Positions 62,165 through 64,000 of a stretch of DNA of 64,000 nucleotides are shown piece after piece (within the stretch, counting starts at the first letter, position 1; every line of letters begins with the position of its first letter). This DNA comes from Streptococcus viridans (GTDB taxonomy: Bacteria; Bacillota; Bacilli; Lactobacillales; Streptococcaceae). Location: the NCBI RefSeq assembly GCF_900636365.1, contig NZ_LR134266.1:1377501-1441500 (forward strand). The letters run 5' to 3'. The position numbers and the translations under genes are program-made. The notes below the pieces were generated by a model. That model had not been told where the DNA came from. It did not search any database and worked only from the letters and a program-made list of their open reading frames with translations.

Positions 62165-62755
62165 TTATCCGATATTGTTGTTAGTCATGATTTCATCGAT
62201 GAAACCATAAGCTAACGTTTCTTCTGCAGTCATCCAATTATCTCTTTCCGCATCAGCGTGGATTTTCTTGATGGTTTGACCTGAATTTTCTGCCAAGATT
62301 TTTTCCAATCTGTGACGTGTTTTCAAGAGGTGTTCTGCTGCAATGGCCATATCCGTTTGTTGGGTACCGCCACCAGTACCACCCATTGGTTGGTGGATCA
62401 TGTACTCAGCATTTGGCAACATGAAGCGTTTGCCTTTAGTACCACTTGATGCAATCACAGTCCCCATTGAAGCTGCTATCCCCATAACAATGGTTTGGAC
62501 ATCTGATTTGATAAAGTTCATGGTGTCGACGATTGCCAAACCTGCAGAGACAGAGCCTCCTGGCGTATTGATATACATATAGATATCTTTGGTATTATCT
62601 TGGGCATCCAAGAAGAGCAATTGGGCAATAATCGAATTGGCCATTTGGTCTTCTACCGGTCCTGTCACCATGATAATACGGTCTTTTAAGAGGCGTGAGT
62701 ATATGTCGTATGAGCGTTCACCACGACTAGTTTGTTCAATTACTACTGGAATCAT
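62165..62755 (-). CDS. clpP: ATP-dependent Clp protease proteolytic subunit
   Basis: A 196-residue serine peptidase forming the 14-mer chamber used by ClpC, ClpE and ClpX. The catalytic triad is S96 (GIAASMG), H121 (MIHQPMGG) and D172. Full length. AGGAG lies 8 nt before the ATG. A leader of about 90 nt follows a promoter covered by a CtsR box, so it is heat-shock controlled. Confidence 0.98.
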   Translation of the reverse strand: MIPVVIEQTSRGERSYDIYSRLLKDRIIMVTGPVEDQMANSIIAQLLFLDAQDNTKDIYMYINTPGGSVSAGLAIVDTMNFIKSDVQTIVMGIAASMGTVIASSGTKGKRFMLPNAEYMIHQPMGGTGGGTQQTDMAIAAEHLLKTRHRLEKILAENSGQTIKKIHADAERDNWMTAEETLAYGFIDEIMTNNNIG

Positions 62756-62853
62756 TCATTCATCTCCTTTTATCCATTATAACCGGCACCATCTCAGGAG
62801 TTTCATCCGGTTGATTCGAGAGGCTAGGTCGCCTTCCATTCTTTATAAAAGCT

Positions 62854-62883
62854 ATTATATCCCATTGGTCAACAAAGGTCAAA
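62854..62883 (-). promoter_or_regulatory. clpP promoter with CtsR operator
   Basis: TTGACC (62877-62882) and TATAAT (62854-62859), 17-bp spacing, minus strand. The plus strand at 62867-62883 reads GGTCAACAAAGGTCAAA, one mismatch from the CtsR consensus RGTCAAANANRGTCAAA, and covers the -35 box. Confidence 0.85.
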
Positions 62884-62917
62884 TTTTTACTTTCCCAAAG
62901 ATGGATTGGAAATGTGC

Positions 62918-63547
62918 TTATTTGGTACCAAACAAGCGGTCCCCAGCATCTCCCAAACCTGGAACGATATAGCCGTTTTCATTGAGACGTTCATCCAAGG
63001 CTGCAGCAAATATTTCGACATCTGGATGAGCTGTTTGAAGAGCTTCCACACCTTCTGGTGCTGCAACCAAGCAGACAAATTTAATATGGCTTGCACCACG
63101 TTTCTTTAATGAATCGACAGCCAAGATTGCAGATCCCCCAGTCGCCAACATTGGGTCCACCACAAAGATTTGACGTTGGTCGATATCTTCTGGCAATTTC
63201 ACCAAGTATTCAACTGGTTTCAAGGTTTCTTCATCTCGGTACATTCCGATGTGACCAACTTTAGCAGCAGGTACCAAACTCAAGAGTCCGTCTACCATCC
63301 CGATCCCTGCACGAAGGATTGGAACAATCGCTAGTTTTTTACCAGCAATCTGTTTTTGAACTGTTTTTGTAATTGGTGTTTCGATTTCTACATCTTCAAG
63401 AGGAAGTTCGCGCAAAACTTCGTATCCCATCAACATAGCAATTTCATCAACTAATTCACGAAAAGCCTTTGTAGAGGTATCTGTCCGTCGCAAAATAGAC
63501 AATTTATGCTGAACAAGTGGATGTTTAATGACTTCAAGTTTTCCCAT
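62918..63547 (-). CDS. upp: Uracil phosphoribosyltransferase
   Basis: A 209-residue salvage enzyme making UMP from uracil and PRPP. It begins [20 protein letters not shown]; the PRPP loop is [12 protein letters not shown] (about 129-140), and the C-terminus has [17 protein letters not shown] for uracil binding. AAGGAAC stands 4 nt before the ATG; a nine-codon extension is rejected. An extended -10 box (TGATATAAT, about 63578-63586) is the likely promoter. Confidence 0.97.
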   Translation of the reverse strand: MGKLEVIKHPLVQHKLSILRRTDTSTKAFRELVDEIAMLMGYEVLRELPLEDVEIETPITKTVQKQIAGKKLAIVPILRAGIGMVDGLLSLVPAAKVGHIGMYRDEETLKPVEYLVKLPEDIDQRQIFVVDPMLATGGSAILAVDSLKKRGASHIKFVCLVAAPEGVEALQTAHPDVEIFAAALDERLNENGYIVPGLGDAGDRLFGTK

Positions 63548-63593
63548 AATAGTTCCTTCTTTCTCTATATTCATCTTATTATATCAAAAAGGA

Positions 63594-63627
63594 AGAAAAA
63601 GGCCTACAAATATGCAAACCTTTTCTT
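63594..63627 (-). terminator. Possible terminator behind the mgtA-type gene
   Basis: AAAAGG/CCTTTT arms with weak inner pairing, followed by TTTTC on the minus strand, about 20 bp behind the stop codon. Confidence 0.4.
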
Positions 63628-63647
63628 TTCTTATTTTCATTAGTAGC

Positions 63648-64000
63648 TTATAGCCACTCCTTGTACTTGCCAATATAATAGTGTTTGACTAGGGTGACAC
63701 TTGCCATATAAAGGAAGAGAATCCCCGCTAGTAATAGGAAGTAAAGACTATTTAGTGGCGCTACTTTTAGCAAGGAAGCCAATGGGCCATATGGTAAGAA
63801 GGTCACAAAGAGGGCGCCCAATAGAGTCGTTGCCATGACAGCAAGGGCTGGCCGACTTTGAACAAAGGGCAATTTTGGAGACCGCAGCATATAGATGACC
63901 ATGGTTTGGGACCACATAGACTCGATAAACCAGCCGGTTTGAAAGAGCATGATGAAGAGTCCTGCACTATCAGCACCATGGACATAGCCATAGCCTGTAA
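63648..64000 (-). CDS. mgtA: Magnesium-transporting P-type ATPase, C-terminal fragment (MgtA-like)
   Basis: The last 117 residues of a larger gene cut by the right edge of the window. The segment GLFIMLFQTGWFIESMWSQT followed by VIYMLRSPKLPFVQSRPAL and two more membrane segments is the C-terminal bundle of P3B-type magnesium ATPases (MgtA/MgtB). These import Mg2+ when it is scarce. The catalytic domain is outside the window. Confidence 0.85.
   Translation of the reverse strand, partial: TGYGYVHGADSAGLFIMLFQTGWFIESMWSQTMVIYMLRSPKLPFVQSRPALAVMATTLLGALFVTFLPYGPLASLLKVAPLNSLYFLLLAGILFLYMASVTLVKHYYIGKYKEWL

Overview
The window reads as chromosomal DNA of a low-GC Gram-positive coccus, an oral (viridans) Streptococcus. 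The evidence is the gene content and order: ybeY-dgkA-era-mutM-coaE-pmrA-rpmG-secG-rnr-smpB, pyrH-frr-cvfB-yozE-phoH, tmk-holB-yabA-rsmI and upp-clpP-ylbG-livJHMGF all follow the arrangement familiar from pneumococcus and its relatives. LPxTG surface proteins, strong AGGAGG ribosome sites and AT-rich intergenic regions agree. The species cannot be fixed from the sequence alone. No phage, insertion sequence, CRISPR array or rRNA was seen; there is one tRNA (Thr-GGT).

Layout. 1-5 kb: Rrf2 regulator start (cut by the window edge), a phosphoesterase, and a two-gene MacB/FtsX-type ABC exporter divergent from a TetR regulator. 5-15 kb is an envelope and accessory region: a wall-anchored 5'-nucleotidase, two exported C69-family dipeptidases, a PrsW-like membrane protease, lrgAB and tehB. 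15-23 kb is a long housekeeping operon on the minus strand. 23-27 kb holds a heterodimeric ABC multidrug-type exporter whose leader carries a 23-codon ORF and two tandem terminators, then tRNA-Thr. 27-33 kb: GNAT, ald, phoH, yozE, cvfB, frr, pyrH. 33-38.6 kb: one large repetitive MucBP adhesin. 38.7-46 kb: rplKA, a DUF3397 protein, a P-type ATPase, a VOC protein, ftsK and a frameshifted gene. 46-49 kb: two unrecognised membrane proteins and a cyclophilin lipoprotein. 49-55 kb: ABC-F, ArsC-like protein, ogt, GNAT, rsmI, yabA, holB, tmk. 55-64 kb: YitT protein, a CBS/ACT protein between two inverted copies of a structured repeat, the branched-chain amino-acid importer, ylbG, clpP, upp, and the end of an mgtA-type ATPase.

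Regulation visible by eye. Catabolite-response (cre, CcpA) palindromes overlap the -35 box at both C69 dipeptidases and the MucBP adhesin, with weaker versions at the 5'-nucleotidase and the CBS/ACT gene. This suggests surface protein, peptide and nucleotide scavenging are tied to sugar status. A near-consensus CodY box lies in the livJ promoter and a CtsR box in the clpP promoter. L1-type leader motifs precede rplK and rplA.

The most unusual items are the exporter leader (a candidate ribosome-mediated attenuator), the pair of three-hairpin repeats around the CBS/ACT gene, a hairpin between the rnr Shine-Dalgarno and its start codon, a pmrA gene without a standard start codon, and a 290-bp intergenic block bounded by two copies of the same hairpin.
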